Positions 9,550 through 17,328 of a stretch of DNA of 44,471 nucleotides are shown piece by piece. The DNA is from an uncultured Granulosicoccaceae bacterium (GTDB lineage Bacteria > Pseudomonadota > Gammaproteobacteria > Granulosicoccales > Granulosicoccaceae), in the NCBI GenBank assembly GCA_938020525.1, contig CALIHW010000069.1, positions 1-44,471 on the forward strand, in the 5' to 3' direction. A model generated the notes under the pieces. The model did no database searches and was not told the DNA's origin. It worked only from the letters and a program-made list of their open reading frames with translations. The position numbers and the translations under genes are program-made. Every line of letters starts with the position of its first letter. Position 1 is the stretch's first letter.

Positions 9550-9690
9550 AGCCCAACGCTGGAGATCGCAAATAAGAAACCGTCTTGGACTCATAGGCAA
9601 AAGACAGCGTAACCCTAGCTAAACATACGGCCATTTCCAGCAAGTTTTAGGAAATAATATTGCACTAAGGTATTGTTTTTATTATCTAAT

Positions 9691-9753
9691 GCACAGGACT
9701 TAAAACTCCCTCGGTAGAATTACCGTGCCGGTTCAATTCGACCAGGCACCAAT
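9691..9753 (+). repeat. decayed 3' half of tRNA-Leu (att-like scar)
   Basis: About 63 bases match the tRNA-Leu gene from just before the anticodon loop to the CCA end (gGACTTAAAA, CTCGGTAGAA, TACCGTGCCGGTTC, GGCACCAAT), with several substitutions and a gap in the T-arm. No 5' half is present, so it is not a tRNA gene. Direct repeats of a tRNA 3' end are the usual mark of tyrosine-recombinase integration. No integrase remains. Confidence 0.8.
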
Positions 9754-10039
9754 CCAACAAGAATATTTCACCCACATCACCCATAGCTACATCAGCCGGG
9801 AATAACATCTGGCTCAATCGTGATACTTGTTTCGATATCTTAAGATAAAGCGAACAGGTTCAATAACAGATAACAGGCTGGCAATCGATAAATTTCGGTC
9901 ACTGATGCTATGTGTGTTTTTATTCACAATCTGGTGATGTTCACTCGTGCATCTTCCGGAGACTGACATACAGTTCTCGTGTTCTTACCTCTATTGACGA
10001 TAACCTAAAGGTGTCGTTAATGGAATAGCGGGAAAATAC

Positions 10040-10741
10040 ATGAATGTATTACTAGTTGAAGGCAACACTCTCCTACGAGAAACCATCAAACAAATCATAA
10101 TGAACTGGCAGACAGATGTGCTAGTGCATGATTATGAGTCGCTTGAAGACTTTGCATCCTCCTCCATCGAAATTAAATTCGAGCTGATAATACTCAAACC
10201 AGAGCAGCCATACTGTAACAACAGTGATGTTAAACACATTGCTGATACGCTACAGATTCGTTGTTCATTGCTTTAAAAACTTCACTCGGAACGAAGGTTC
10301 CACCAGCCATAACCAGCTGCAGTATCGCAAGAAACTCGTCACTTGAGGCAGTACCGGTAATAATGGCTTTCGATCCGGATTGAATAAGTTCCTGGACAAT
10401 TTTTCGATCAGCTGTATCCACCAGGCAAACTAGTGGTGAATCCGGCGGATCAATCTCATGATCGTCGATCAAAAAACACCGTCATTGACAACTATAATTT
10501 CAAATCTTATGGCTTGTCAGAACGGCATATTGAGGTGCTGAAACTACTCTTTCAAGGGTACTCAAACAAGGCGATCTCGGATGAGCTATGCTTGTCCATC
10601 AACACCGTAAAGGCTCACTTAACTTCAATTTTCAAACTCCTTTCAGTAAAATCACGCACAGAAGCTTTGGCCTTGTTCAGTCAAAATGTAATTCCCAATA
10701 ATTCCACGCAACAAAATCTTGTTTCAAAATATAATCGCTAA
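10040..10741 (+). pseudogene. CsgD-like LuxR-family regulator with inverted central segment (OFF form)
   Basis: On the plus strand the first 72 codons encode the start of a receiver domain (MNVLLVEGNT to ADTLQ), then the frame soon stops. Codons from ~10469 encode a LuxR-type helix-turn-helix (LSERHIEVLKLL..NTVKAHL). The missing middle of the receiver domain is encoded on the minus strand at 10467-10258. Re-inverting that block gives one uninterrupted 233-residue protein with both joints in frame. The receiver is degenerate: the acidic pocket is V-E-G, and the phospho-acceptor position in LIILKPEQP is Lys. CsgD, the curli activator, likewise has an atypical receiver. The gene converges on the csg operon and has a GGGAAAA ribosome site. 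As it stands it would yield a 78-residue receiver fragment and, if initiated internally, an HTH-only protein of up to 102 residues. Confidence 0.85.
10258..10467. other. inverted, possibly invertible, 210-bp segment inside the csgD-like gene
   Basis: The minus strand of this block encodes IDDHEIDPPDS to VFKAMNNE, which is the expected middle of the receiver domain. The junctions lie in GAT at 10255-10257 and its complement at 10468-10470. Around these, 10255-10268 and the reverse complement of 10458-10470 match at 10 of 13 positions with one gap, so any recombination sites are short and imperfect. No invertase or other recombinase gene is visible in the window. Confidence 0.8.
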
Positions 10742-10920
10742 AGAAATTATCTATATTAATATTCTTAATCTCAAATGAATAATTGTCTATACCTCGAATA
10801 CAATAGGGGATCTGATAATTTTACACGTGCAAAACACCAGATCTCTATTGATAAAGCAAGCGCTATATAAGCAACTTGAATTGAGAAAATAAATAGTCGA
10901 CTACTTCAATATTTTTCAAA

Positions 10921-10955
10921 ACTACTGATGCGTCGCCTCACGACGCACCAGTAGT
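10921..10955 (-). terminator. terminator of the csg operon
   Basis: A hairpin with 15-base arms (10921-10935 and 10941-10955) and a 5-base loop. As minus-strand RNA it is fully paired, counting one G-U pair, and it runs into TTTT. It begins 11 bp after the csgG stop and separates the operon from the convergent regulator gene. Confidence 0.8.
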
Positions 10956-10966
10956 AGATAGGCTAT

Positions 10967-12112
10967 TTAACTTTTGACTTTCGATTGATCTGAGAGAACA
11001 TCGTTAGTCGCAGAAACTTCGGCACTTGGCTCCGGTATAATATTCTGATTCGTGTTCTTCGTGGATGCAGTAGCGATATTGAACTCGCCTCCACCATCTT
11101 TTTTGCGAAGTAGCTGCAAACTCGAAGTGTGCTTATTTAATCGGGCTATTCCATCACGCATCCGAATGTTAACTGCGTTGACGAACTTCTCCTTCTCTAA
11201 TTTTCTGGTAGCTGCCAGGCGTATATCTTCAACAAAGTGTTGACGCTCGTTATCAGACAAGAAACGGTCGAAGGCTGTTGATTCTACGTCGTTAGCGTTC
11301 TCCAGTTGTAGTGTGCCGGCCACTACACCATCAGCAATTAGATTGATCAACGCTGATTCTACAGCCTCAGTCACAGCAATATGAGAAGGTTCATTGTAGC
11401 TAAAGCCCGCTTCTGTATCGAGAATTTGATCTGCATCAATATAGCTGAATATCCCACTGTCAAGCTTACGTGAGAAGAGTCGCTTCGTACTCATGACATT
11501 ATGAAGTATTAGCCCGTCATCGATATCAATCATTCGAATGTTAATAGTTACTCTATCTTCCCTGTAAGATGAAGAGCCACCCAAGCCCAGAAGCCGTAGC
11601 CCGGCACCGCCTGTTTGGGTATTAGAATCATAGGAGACAATGCTTCCTTCAATAATGACCTCCGCGGGTGCTACCGACGGTAGTTTGGCTTCACTATCTT
11701 CCTTATCAAGTAAGCTGGATTTTAGAATCTTTCGTTCTGTCAGCAAGCTTTGCAGGCTGGTTCTTTCTACAGGCGCAAACCATTTTGAATCAAGCAAAGC
11801 ATTTATCAAAATAGCATCCGCACCTTGCGTAACAGCAGTCGACAATCCATTTGACGGTTGTGGTTTATACTGACCAGAGTAATCCCTAAAAGAATAAACT
11901 GCGGCACGTAAAATACCCCTTGGCCGTGGAAGTGACTCGAGATCTATACGAGTTTGCGTTATCTCAGGCACAGTAGCCCTGGAATGCAACCCATCATTAC
12001 CTGGTTGAGGTTTAAAAGAAGCGCAACCCGATAGTGAAATCAGCGATACACAGGCAAAGAAACGGATCAAATTACCGCAACCTAAATCTGATACTATCTT
12101 CCATTTACACAT
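10967..12112 (-). CDS. csgG: CsgG, curli secretion channel lipoprotein
   Basis: A 381-residue lipoprotein (LSGC, Cys30) that forms the outer-membrane nonameric pore exporting curli subunits. CsgG hallmarks are visible in order: the SFRDYSGQYKPQP stretch, STAVTQGADA, DSKWFAPVERTSLQSLLTERK, IIEGSIVSYDSN, SGIFSYID and AGFSYNEPSHIAV. The start overlaps the csgF stop by 8 bp, indicating translational coupling. E. coli CsgG is 277 residues. This protein carries an extra C-terminal tail from about residue 285, charged and Asn/Ser-rich, of unknown role. It is the last gene before a strong terminator. Confidence 0.95.
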   Translation of the reverse strand: MCKWKIVSDLGCGNLIRFFACVSLISLSGCASFKPQPGNDGLHSRATVPEITQTRIDLESLPRPRGILRAAVYSFRDYSGQYKPQPSNGLSTAVTQGADAILINALLDSKWFAPVERTSLQSLLTERKILKSSLLDKEDSEAKLPSVAPAEVIIEGSIVSYDSNTQTGGAGLRLLGLGGSSSYREDRVTINIRMIDIDDGLILHNVMSTKRLFSRKLDSGIFSYIDADQILDTEAGFSYNEPSHIAVTEAVESALINLIADGVVAGTLQLENANDVESTAFDRFLSDNERQHFVEDIRLAATRKLEKEKFVNAVNIRMRDGIARLNKHTSSLQLLRKKDGGGEFNIATASTKNTNQNIIPEPSAEVSATNDVLSDQSKVKS

Positions 12113-12545
12113 CGTTCTGTACCTGTATTACTGTTCGATCGCCAGTTAGTTTATCAACCGTCTCTATTGTCACTAATCCGTTCCCTTCATCGATCACGTT
12201 AATTGTATAGTCAATAGTATCGAAGATACCTGGAGTAATATTTCCATCTATATCAATAATATCCTGAGTAACGGCACTAGTAATACGCCCGAGAAGTGAT
12301 CTTTGAAGTCGCTCATTAAATTCATCTAATGGACTCTGTTCCTCAAGTCCATCGTCCTGAAACTGATTTTGTGCACTGGCTAAACCCAATAGATGGGCAC
12401 TATTATTTGGGTTTCCACCAAAAGATGGGCTAATAAACTGATGAACGAGCTCAGAGCCTGAAGCAACCTGACTGGATACTGCCAGACAAAAGACCAAGGA
12501 CAAACAGATATTTGTTTTTTTACTTTCCATAGTTATTATTTTCAT
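12105..12545 (-). CDS. csgF: CsgF, curli nucleation/anchoring factor
   Basis: Secreted accessory protein that caps the CsgG pore and couples export to CsgB-templated nucleation. The mature start VHQFISPSFGGNPNNSAHLLGLASAQNQF is the family's N-terminal CsgG-binding segment, here split only by my description; the motif FGGNPNN is diagnostic. The C-terminus TGDRTVIQVQ also matches the family. The start chosen is the ATG at 12545, because AAAGGA lies 8 bases upstream. A longer reading frame to 12590 overlaps csgE and lacks a site. The gap to csgE is 13 bp and the stop overlaps csgG. Confidence 0.93.
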   Translation of the reverse strand: MKIITMESKKTNICLSLVFCLAVSSQVASGSELVHQFISPSFGGNPNNSAHLLGLASAQNQFQDDGLEEQSPLDEFNERLQRSLLGRITSAVTQDIIDIDGNITPGIFDTIDYTINVIDEGNGLVTIETVDKLTGDRTVIQVQNDV

Positions 12546-12558
12546 AATATTTTTCCTT

Positions 12559-12951
12559 TTAGTTTGATGGTACAAGCAGGCCTTGCTCACGAGCGTCAGC
12601 CAAAAAAGCTAAAGCTATTTCCTGCGGCTCGTTCTTATAGCGATTTTGCGAAATAGATAAATGATGAGTCGAAATAACTCTCAAAGGTGTCTGCAGTGTT
12701 AACAATATCTTTCTACCAGAGACCCTCTTTTCTTCCAATACCACAGATGACTGAACCTGCATTTTTTGAAGATATATCAACTGAGTAAATTTCTGAGCAA
12801 CATCATCACCCAGTCGAGATTCTGTACTAATTGTCACAACATTAAGTGAATCATTCAGCGTTTGAGAGGCGGATAAAGATGGTTGGTCAGCAAAACAGGT
12901 CTTTGAAAAAGCAAAAATACTAACCAGATAGATAAATAATCGGACTCGCAT
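12559..12951 (-). CDS. csgE: CsgE, curli export chaperone/adaptor
   Basis: A 130-residue protein with a signal peptide (cleavage near FADQ), the same size as E. coli CsgE (129). CsgE caps the periplasmic mouth of CsgG and selects curli substrates. The central pattern (a hydrophobic helix, then VVLEEKRVSGRKILLTLQT..L) fits the family, though similarity is modest and the call leans on position between csgB and csgF. A strong AGGGGA site lies 7 bases before the ATG. Confidence 0.85.
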   Translation of the reverse strand: MRVRLFIYLVSIFAFSKTCFADQPSLSASQTLNDSLNVVTISTESRLGDDVAQKFTQLIYLQKMQVQSSVVLEEKRVSGRKILLTLQTPLRVISTHHLSISQNRYKNEPQEIALAFLADAREQGLLVPSN

Positions 12952-13015
12952 AAATTTCCCCTGTAAAGATCCTTGGTGTCAATTCTATAAAGTATAAATA
13001 TTATTCGACTAATAC

Positions 13016-13624
13016 TTAGTAACTATCTATCTTCACAGTTTCGCCAGATCCTGACTGTGTTACATCCATTACGACATTAGAGCGATTTACACCTAACTCT
13101 ATATCGTTGTCTGAGCCGTTTTGAGATACACCAATGTTTATATTGCTACCTGAAAGTGAAAGGGACGCTCTATTGTTACTTCCACCTTGCTGAATGTTAG
13201 TTGAGCTTAAACTGCCATTAGATTCGAGAAGTACTGTATTTTCAGAGCCGCTCTGGTTTATCAGATTTCCATTAGAACTCCCAAATAGACTTCCAAATAT
13301 CTGGTTTCTATTTCCTGTTTGGTTTATGTGCAAGTGATTACCGGAACCAAACTCGGTATCCAGGGAAATTCGACCATAATTACCATGCTGATAAATCGAT
13401 GCATCTATATCCCTTCCAAAGTTTGCATCGAGAGCATTTGCTATCCCTGATTGATCAACTTTCACCTCAACATCACTACTGCCAGAAAGACTAATCTCTA
13501 CAGATCCACCCTGCCCATTTTGTTCGATAGATAAATCATTCGCTTGTGTACTTATACTAACAAGCATCAATATTGCGACGGCAAAATAAGTTACAAAGCT
13601 ATTGTCAAATTGTTGATCTTGCAT
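13016..13624 (-). CDS. csgB: CsgB-like curlin (minor/nucleator subunit)
   Basis: A secreted amyloid subunit of about 202 residues with a signal peptide (FAVAILMLVSISTQA) and about eight curlin repeats of ~22 residues in the form S/N-x5-Q-x-G-x2-N. Examples are SIEQNGQGG, INQTGNRN, INQSGSENT, VSQNGSDND and VTQSGSGE. The start is the ATG at 13624, since AAGGA lies 7 bases upstream. A TTG at 13675 lies inside the intercistronic hairpin and is less likely. It is assigned as the nucleator because it is shorter, has more charged repeats and follows csgA; the two curlins could be reversed in role. Confidence 0.82.
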   Translation of the reverse strand: MQDQQFDNSFVTYFAVAILMLVSISTQANDLSIEQNGQGGSVEISLSGSSDVEVKVDQSGIANALDANFGRDIDASIYQHGNYGRISLDTEFGSGNHLHINQTGNRNQIFGSLFGSSNGNLINQSGSENTVLLESNGSLSSTNIQQGGSNNRASLSLSGSNINIGVSQNGSDNDIELGVNRSNVVMDVTQSGSGETVKIDSY

Positions 13625-13652
13625 GGTTTCATCCTTGTTCACAGTTCCAAAT

Positions 13653-13686
13653 ATGCTCCGGTTTTGAATTTGCAAAACCGGAGCAT
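13653..13686 (-). promoter_or_regulatory. perfect 14-bp hairpin between csgA and csgB
   Basis: ATGCTCCGGTTTTG (13653-13666) and its exact reverse complement (13673-13686) flank a 6-base loop, 18 bp after the csgA stop and 28 bp before the csgB start. There is no following T-run on the minus strand, so it is more likely an mRNA-stabilising or processing structure, or a weak attenuator, than a full terminator. It could favour the major subunit over the nucleator. Confidence 0.7.
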
Positions 13687-13704
13687 CTCCTTCTACAAAA
13701 CTAT

Positions 13705-14796
13705 CTACTTAACGATTGCTTTAGCTTTGTTATCATCACCAGCTTGCTTGATTACGGTCGTGTCATAAGCACCACCTTCACTGCTAACTGTCGCAGTATT
13801 ATTCCAACCTGTTTGATAAGCAGCTACAAATGAACTATTAGCCTTCTTGAAATCGATATCAATTAGGTTGCCACCACTATATTCTTGCAACAGGTAAATA
13901 TCGTTATTGTTAGAGGCTATTAGATCGGCTTCGATCACATCATGGCTACCAAACTGCTGTGTAGCCTGAAAACGGTTCTTATCACCTTTCACAGTTACAT
14001 CTATACGTGAACCTCTTGATTTGAATTGATCCGTTTTAACAGTGTTCTCATCACCAACAGTTTTGAGATTTGCTATCTGAGCAATTCCATTTTGCTGAAG
14101 CAACGTTTTGTTGCCATTACCATAGACCGCGACGGTTCCTTCGTTACCTTCACCCCATTGGCTGGTTTTAACACTGTTATAAGTACCGCCAACATAGGTA
14201 GTAACAGTATTTCCCCACCCACCCTGGTCATTATCTACACCGTTGTGGTCACCGTAGACACTGATATTGGCTTCGTTCTCGCTGCCAACTTGTACAGAGT
14301 CAACAGTGTTAGAGCTGCCGGCAATTGCTACACCAGCAGTCTGGCCGTAGCCGTCCTGTATTACTATGCTCGTGTTTGCTTCACCCCAGACACCTACCTC
14401 TGCTTGGTGAGATTCACCGTACTGTTCAATCGTAGATTTGGAATCGGTCGCATAGTCCATAATGACTAAAGCGCCATTGTTTTGGCCTTCTTGATATACG
14501 AAAGACGATGAGCTTGTAGCATCCTGGGCAGTTACCGATTTATTTTCATCACCTAGTTGAATCACTGTAGTTGAAGCCGTACCGCCAGCACTTTGAAATG
14601 TTTTAGACTTATTTTTAACACCGATCTGTGCTGTCTTGGATACATTACCTCCATCACGAGTAGATTCCCAAGTGAACTCCAGAATCTCCTTGTATGGATC
14701 TGCGTGTACGCCAATTAACTCATACTCGATTTCGGCCATTGCAACTCCTGGTAGAATCAGAGCGACAGCCATTGCAGTTTTTGTTGCTTTAAACAT
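13705..14796 (-). CDS. csgA: CsgA-like major curlin with about 14 repeats
   Basis: Major subunit of curli amyloid, 363 residues (E. coli CsgA: 151). Signal peptide MFKATKTAMAVALILPGVAMA, then a short N-terminal segment (EIEYELIG to TWESTRDGG) that may act as the CsgG targeting signal. From about residue 51 to the end, 14 units of ~22 residues follow, mostly starting with Asn and carrying Q-x-G near position 7-9 and N near 12. Examples are TVIQLGDENKS, STIEQYGESHQ, TSQWGEGNEG and VIKQAGDDNKAKA. A good AAGGA site lies 6 bases before the ATG. Several repeats have Gly-Asp or Gly-Asn gatekeepers, typical of CsgA. Confidence 0.93.
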   Translation of the reverse strand: MFKATKTAMAVALILPGVAMAEIEYELIGVHADPYKEILEFTWESTRDGGNVSKTAQIGVKNKSKTFQSAGGTASTTVIQLGDENKSVTAQDATSSSSFVYQEGQNNGALVIMDYATDSKSTIEQYGESHQAEVGVWGEANTSIVIQDGYGQTAGVAIAGSSNTVDSVQVGSENEANISVYGDHNGVDNDQGGWGNTVTTYVGGTYNSVKTSQWGEGNEGTVAVYGNGNKTLLQQNGIAQIANLKTVGDENTVKTDQFKSRGSRIDVTVKGDKNRFQATQQFGSHDVIEADLIASNNNDIYLLQEYSGGNLIDIDFKKANSSFVAAYQTGWNNTATVSSEGGAYDTTVIKQAGDDNKAKAIVK

Positions 14797-14958
14797 GATA
14801 TTTCCTTAGTTATGTTTCAAATAATTAACAGAATAATCTCTGTATTTTCGCGAGTCCTCGCACTGTAGAGTGTTCATCTCTTCATTTATTTCGAGTTTCA
14901 ATATATTCTTTGAAATCAATTTTTAATCCTTGATATTCTCAGGAAATAAAAAATAAAA

Positions 14959-15246
14959 TCATTTGTTGATCCGAATATTTATTGAGTTCGACTTCCCTTT
15001 ACTTTTTATACGAATTCTTGATCCATCTTTACTGATCAGATCAATATCAGCACTATCGCAGTTTTCAACTACTATGGAGTTTTCATCCACAGATACCGTT
15101 TTTTTACAATCTGGGTTTTCAGTTGTCAGTTCGGTAGAGGAACTGATTTCTGTAGACCCAATGCTGTTCGATGAGAAAGCAAGAAAATTGATTAAGGCAA
15201 TAGCCGATAAAGCACTACACGCCTTTGAAGAAAAAAACATATACAT
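14959..15246 (-). CDS. small secreted protein in the curli locus, unknown function
   Basis: A 95-residue protein with a likely signal peptide (to about NSIGS). The mature part is Ser/Thr-rich with two cysteines 16 residues apart (DCKK and ENCD), then a charged beta-like tail (SRIRIKSKGKSNSINIRINK). AAGGA lies 10 bases before the ATG. It sits 162 bp upstream of csgA on the same strand. Size and position recall CsgC/CsgH-type amyloid inhibitors, but I see no CXC motif or clear similarity. An equally long plus-strand frame covers the same bases and is taken to be antisense. Confidence 0.6.
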   Translation of the reverse strand: MYMFFSSKACSALSAIALINFLAFSSNSIGSTEISSSTELTTENPDCKKTVSVDENSIVVENCDSADIDLISKDGSRIRIKSKGKSNSINIRINK

Positions 15247-15885
15247 CTAACAGATTTCCTTTGATTACTCACGAGGCTTATATTAGTAATCTGGTATCTC
15301 CTGGTATATTACGCTAAGGTCTTTTTTTCTTCGTATATATGACTATTTTGTGCTTTAGTTATTAAATTTAGTAACACCAAAGTCTTAGTCGGTTACTGCA
15401 TATCAAGTAAATTCCTGTGAATACTATTACTTATCCAACCCAGGGACGAAACAGTACGGTTAGTTTCAAGTAGATGAGCAATAAAAACACAGGGATCTAG
15501 CGCGAAAAAACGAACATGGTAAACAGCGATATATCGGTTAAGCCAATACAGGCTCTTTTAGGCAATAGATTTTGGGTGTAATTTCAGAACAAATATGCAT
15601 CTCCATCGCAAGAACACTTTCAATGGCTAGGAGAAATTTGAAATGACGCAACAGGTAACGAATCACACCAATAATGATAAGCACTCGACAATTGATCTCC
15701 CCAGTAACACATAAAATAGATGTTTCTCAGTGTTAATTCCGCAAGTACTCTCACTACTAATTAATTACAACTCTAAATGGGGGATATTTATCTATGATGA
15801 TGATGAGTGAGCGTTCATTAAACAATGAACGCTTACGATGATGAGGAGTTGAGCTACTCTGAACTTCAAGAACCCGCTGAAACGA
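15247..15885. other. 639-bp intergenic region with a hairpin
   Basis: AT-rich DNA with no credible gene. It should hold the promoter of the 14959-15246 gene. The only clear structure is a perfect 10-bp stem at 15810-15833 (AGCGTTCATT, loop AAAC, AATGAACGCT), 52 bp past the OmpA-like stop. It lacks a T-run on either strand, so termination is uncertain. Confidence 0.5.
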
Positions 15886-16434
15886 CTACTTTTCTGTACC
15901 GTTGAGAAGTGACACACGCACTTCCATTCGTTGATTTAGATGTCGGCCCTCCAGCGTGGAATTTGGATGTGCCGGCATGTATTGGCCCATACCCATTGCC
16001 GTTATTGTAGCCTCTGGATACGCACCCTGTAAGAATGCTTGCAGTGTTCTAGCTCTCAATAATGACAGATGTAGATTATCTTTTTCCGTACCACTGGAAT
16101 CTGTATGGCCAATCACATGAATTGATTGTATACCGTGTAACTGCTCAAGTTTACCAATCAGTTTCAAAAGTGATTGCTCGCTATTTGCAGCTGGAAAATC
16201 AGAATTGTGAGCAAATACCGCACTACTTTGCAGAATGATATTTTTCTCAACAGGGGTGGTTGGAATTACCGTAAATACAACTTCAGGATCAGCGCTGATA
16301 TTAGTAATCGGCGTAGAACTACCAGAGTCGTTACCTTCAGCTGTGTTTGTGGCAATAACCTCGCTAGCGCAAATTGAAGCGCTAGACAGTAAAGACACTA
16401 ACAACGAAATCCTTCTAATTACTTTCATATCCAT
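15886..16434 (-). CDS. OmpA-family peptidoglycan-binding protein next to curli genes
   Basis: About 182 residues: a signal peptide, a Ser/Thr-rich spacer, then an OmpA C-terminal domain with the peptidoglycan-binding features VIGHTDSSGTEKDN, LSLLRARTLQAFL, MGMGQYMPAHPN and LNQRMEVRV. The start chosen is ATG at 16434, with AAAAGGA 8 bases upstream. Upstream codons in the same frame have no site. OmpA-like genes accompany csg genes in other marine gammaproteobacteria, so it may anchor the secretion machinery to the wall; this is inference from location. Confidence 0.85.
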   Translation of the reverse strand: MDMKVIRRISLLVSLLSSASICASEVIATNTAEGNDSGSSTPITNISADPEVVFTVIPTTPVEKNIILQSSAVFAHNSDFPAANSEQSLLKLIGKLEQLHGIQSIHVIGHTDSSGTEKDNLHLSLLRARTLQAFLQGAYPEATITAMGMGQYMPAHPNSTLEGRHLNQRMEVRVSLLNGTEK

Positions 16435-17223
16435 GCGAGATCCTTTTCTATATGAATGAATTGCGGACCAATTAAACATCAAATACAAAAAAGAGACTAT
16501 AGAGTAAGTCAAAAAACAGAAATTCGGACATAAGGTTACGTTCACCTCATTCTTACTTCATGCAGTACGTAAAATTATTAGTGTACTTTTCTCTGCTTTA
16601 TTATCAGGTCATAAAACGCTTCCAGAACCATCAAAGCTAAAGATAACGGATGGACGCTCGAAAGGAGAAAGACGTCAGCTGGCTTACAAAAGTACTCAAT
16701 TCAAACATTGACTGTAGTATTCACGAAGCGACTAACAAAATAACACGAATGCTATACGCAATTTGGTACTGGTGCGATCAGAGTCTCAGGTGTTGAGGTA
16801 ATAATGACTCCGGTTGAATTCAGATCAACAATGGCCATCGGGATTAGAACACGCTACCCATAACCTGGTTAACGCCAGTTCAAATCATACTCTACAAAAA
16901 AATTAAAATGCCATACGCCGGACGCCAGATATTCAGAAAAAATATGCGACAAAGTTCTCGATGGCTCGGTATCTCTTAGACAGGCACCCTTGCTCTTTAC
17001 GTCTTACCCGCAAGAAAATGTGCGCGCCTGAGTCGATTTTGCTCGCGGAAGTACGATTAGGAGACGTAGATATCAACATAGTTGATCATCCACTCTATAA
17101 GAACGGCGGCCATTTGCTTCCGGTCAAACCGAAAAATACACAGGCGGTAATAACAATGTCGATTCTCTCGCCTTGCTGAACAACATGCAAAAACAAGCAG
17201 CAAATCGGCTCAAACGATACCTG
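16435..17223. other. 789-bp region without recognisable genes
   Basis: Short frames only, none with a credible ribosome site or recognisable motif. A 72-codon plus-strand frame at 16961-17179 has no similarity I can name. The composition suggests decayed DNA in the accessory block. Confidence 0.5.
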
Positions 17224-17328
17224 TTAAAAAACAACTTCCTTGAGTAACTTTAATAAGAGCAGCAACCAAAGACTTCCACCCGCAACCAGCGAAAACACGA
17301 ACACCCAGTAAAAAATATCCTGTTTCAA
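17224..17328 (-). CDS. 34-residue single-helix membrane protein
   Basis: A TTG-started frame of 34 codons with a full AGGAGG site 7 bases upstream (17336-17341). The product has a short polar start (MKQDIFYW), one membrane helix rich in Val/Leu (FVFSLVAGG to LLLLLK) and a basic-acidic end (LLKEVVF). Its size is like that of regulatory or accessory mini-proteins such as KdpF or CydX, but the sequence is not like them. The strength of the ribosome site is the main argument that it is real. No partner gene is nearby. Confidence 0.5.
   Translation of the reverse strand: MKQDIFYWVFVFSLVAGGSLWLLLLLKLLKEVVF

Noticed and set aside
10230-10472. Minus-strand frame as an independent gene
   Set aside because: Its sequence is the middle of the receiver domain of the flanking regulator; the TTG start and the C-terminal residues come from flanking plus-strand coding DNA.
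14963-15250. Plus-strand frame antisense to the small secreted curli-locus gene
   Set aside because: It has no ribosome site or signal peptide logic; the minus-strand frame has both and lies in the operon direction.
15810-15833. Hairpin downstream of the OmpA-like gene as an intrinsic terminator
   Set aside because: The stem is perfect but no T-run follows on either strand, so termination is not supported; it is described only within the intergenic region.
16961-17179. 72-codon plus-strand frame
   Set aside because: No ribosome site, no recognisable motif, located in a region of decayed DNA.
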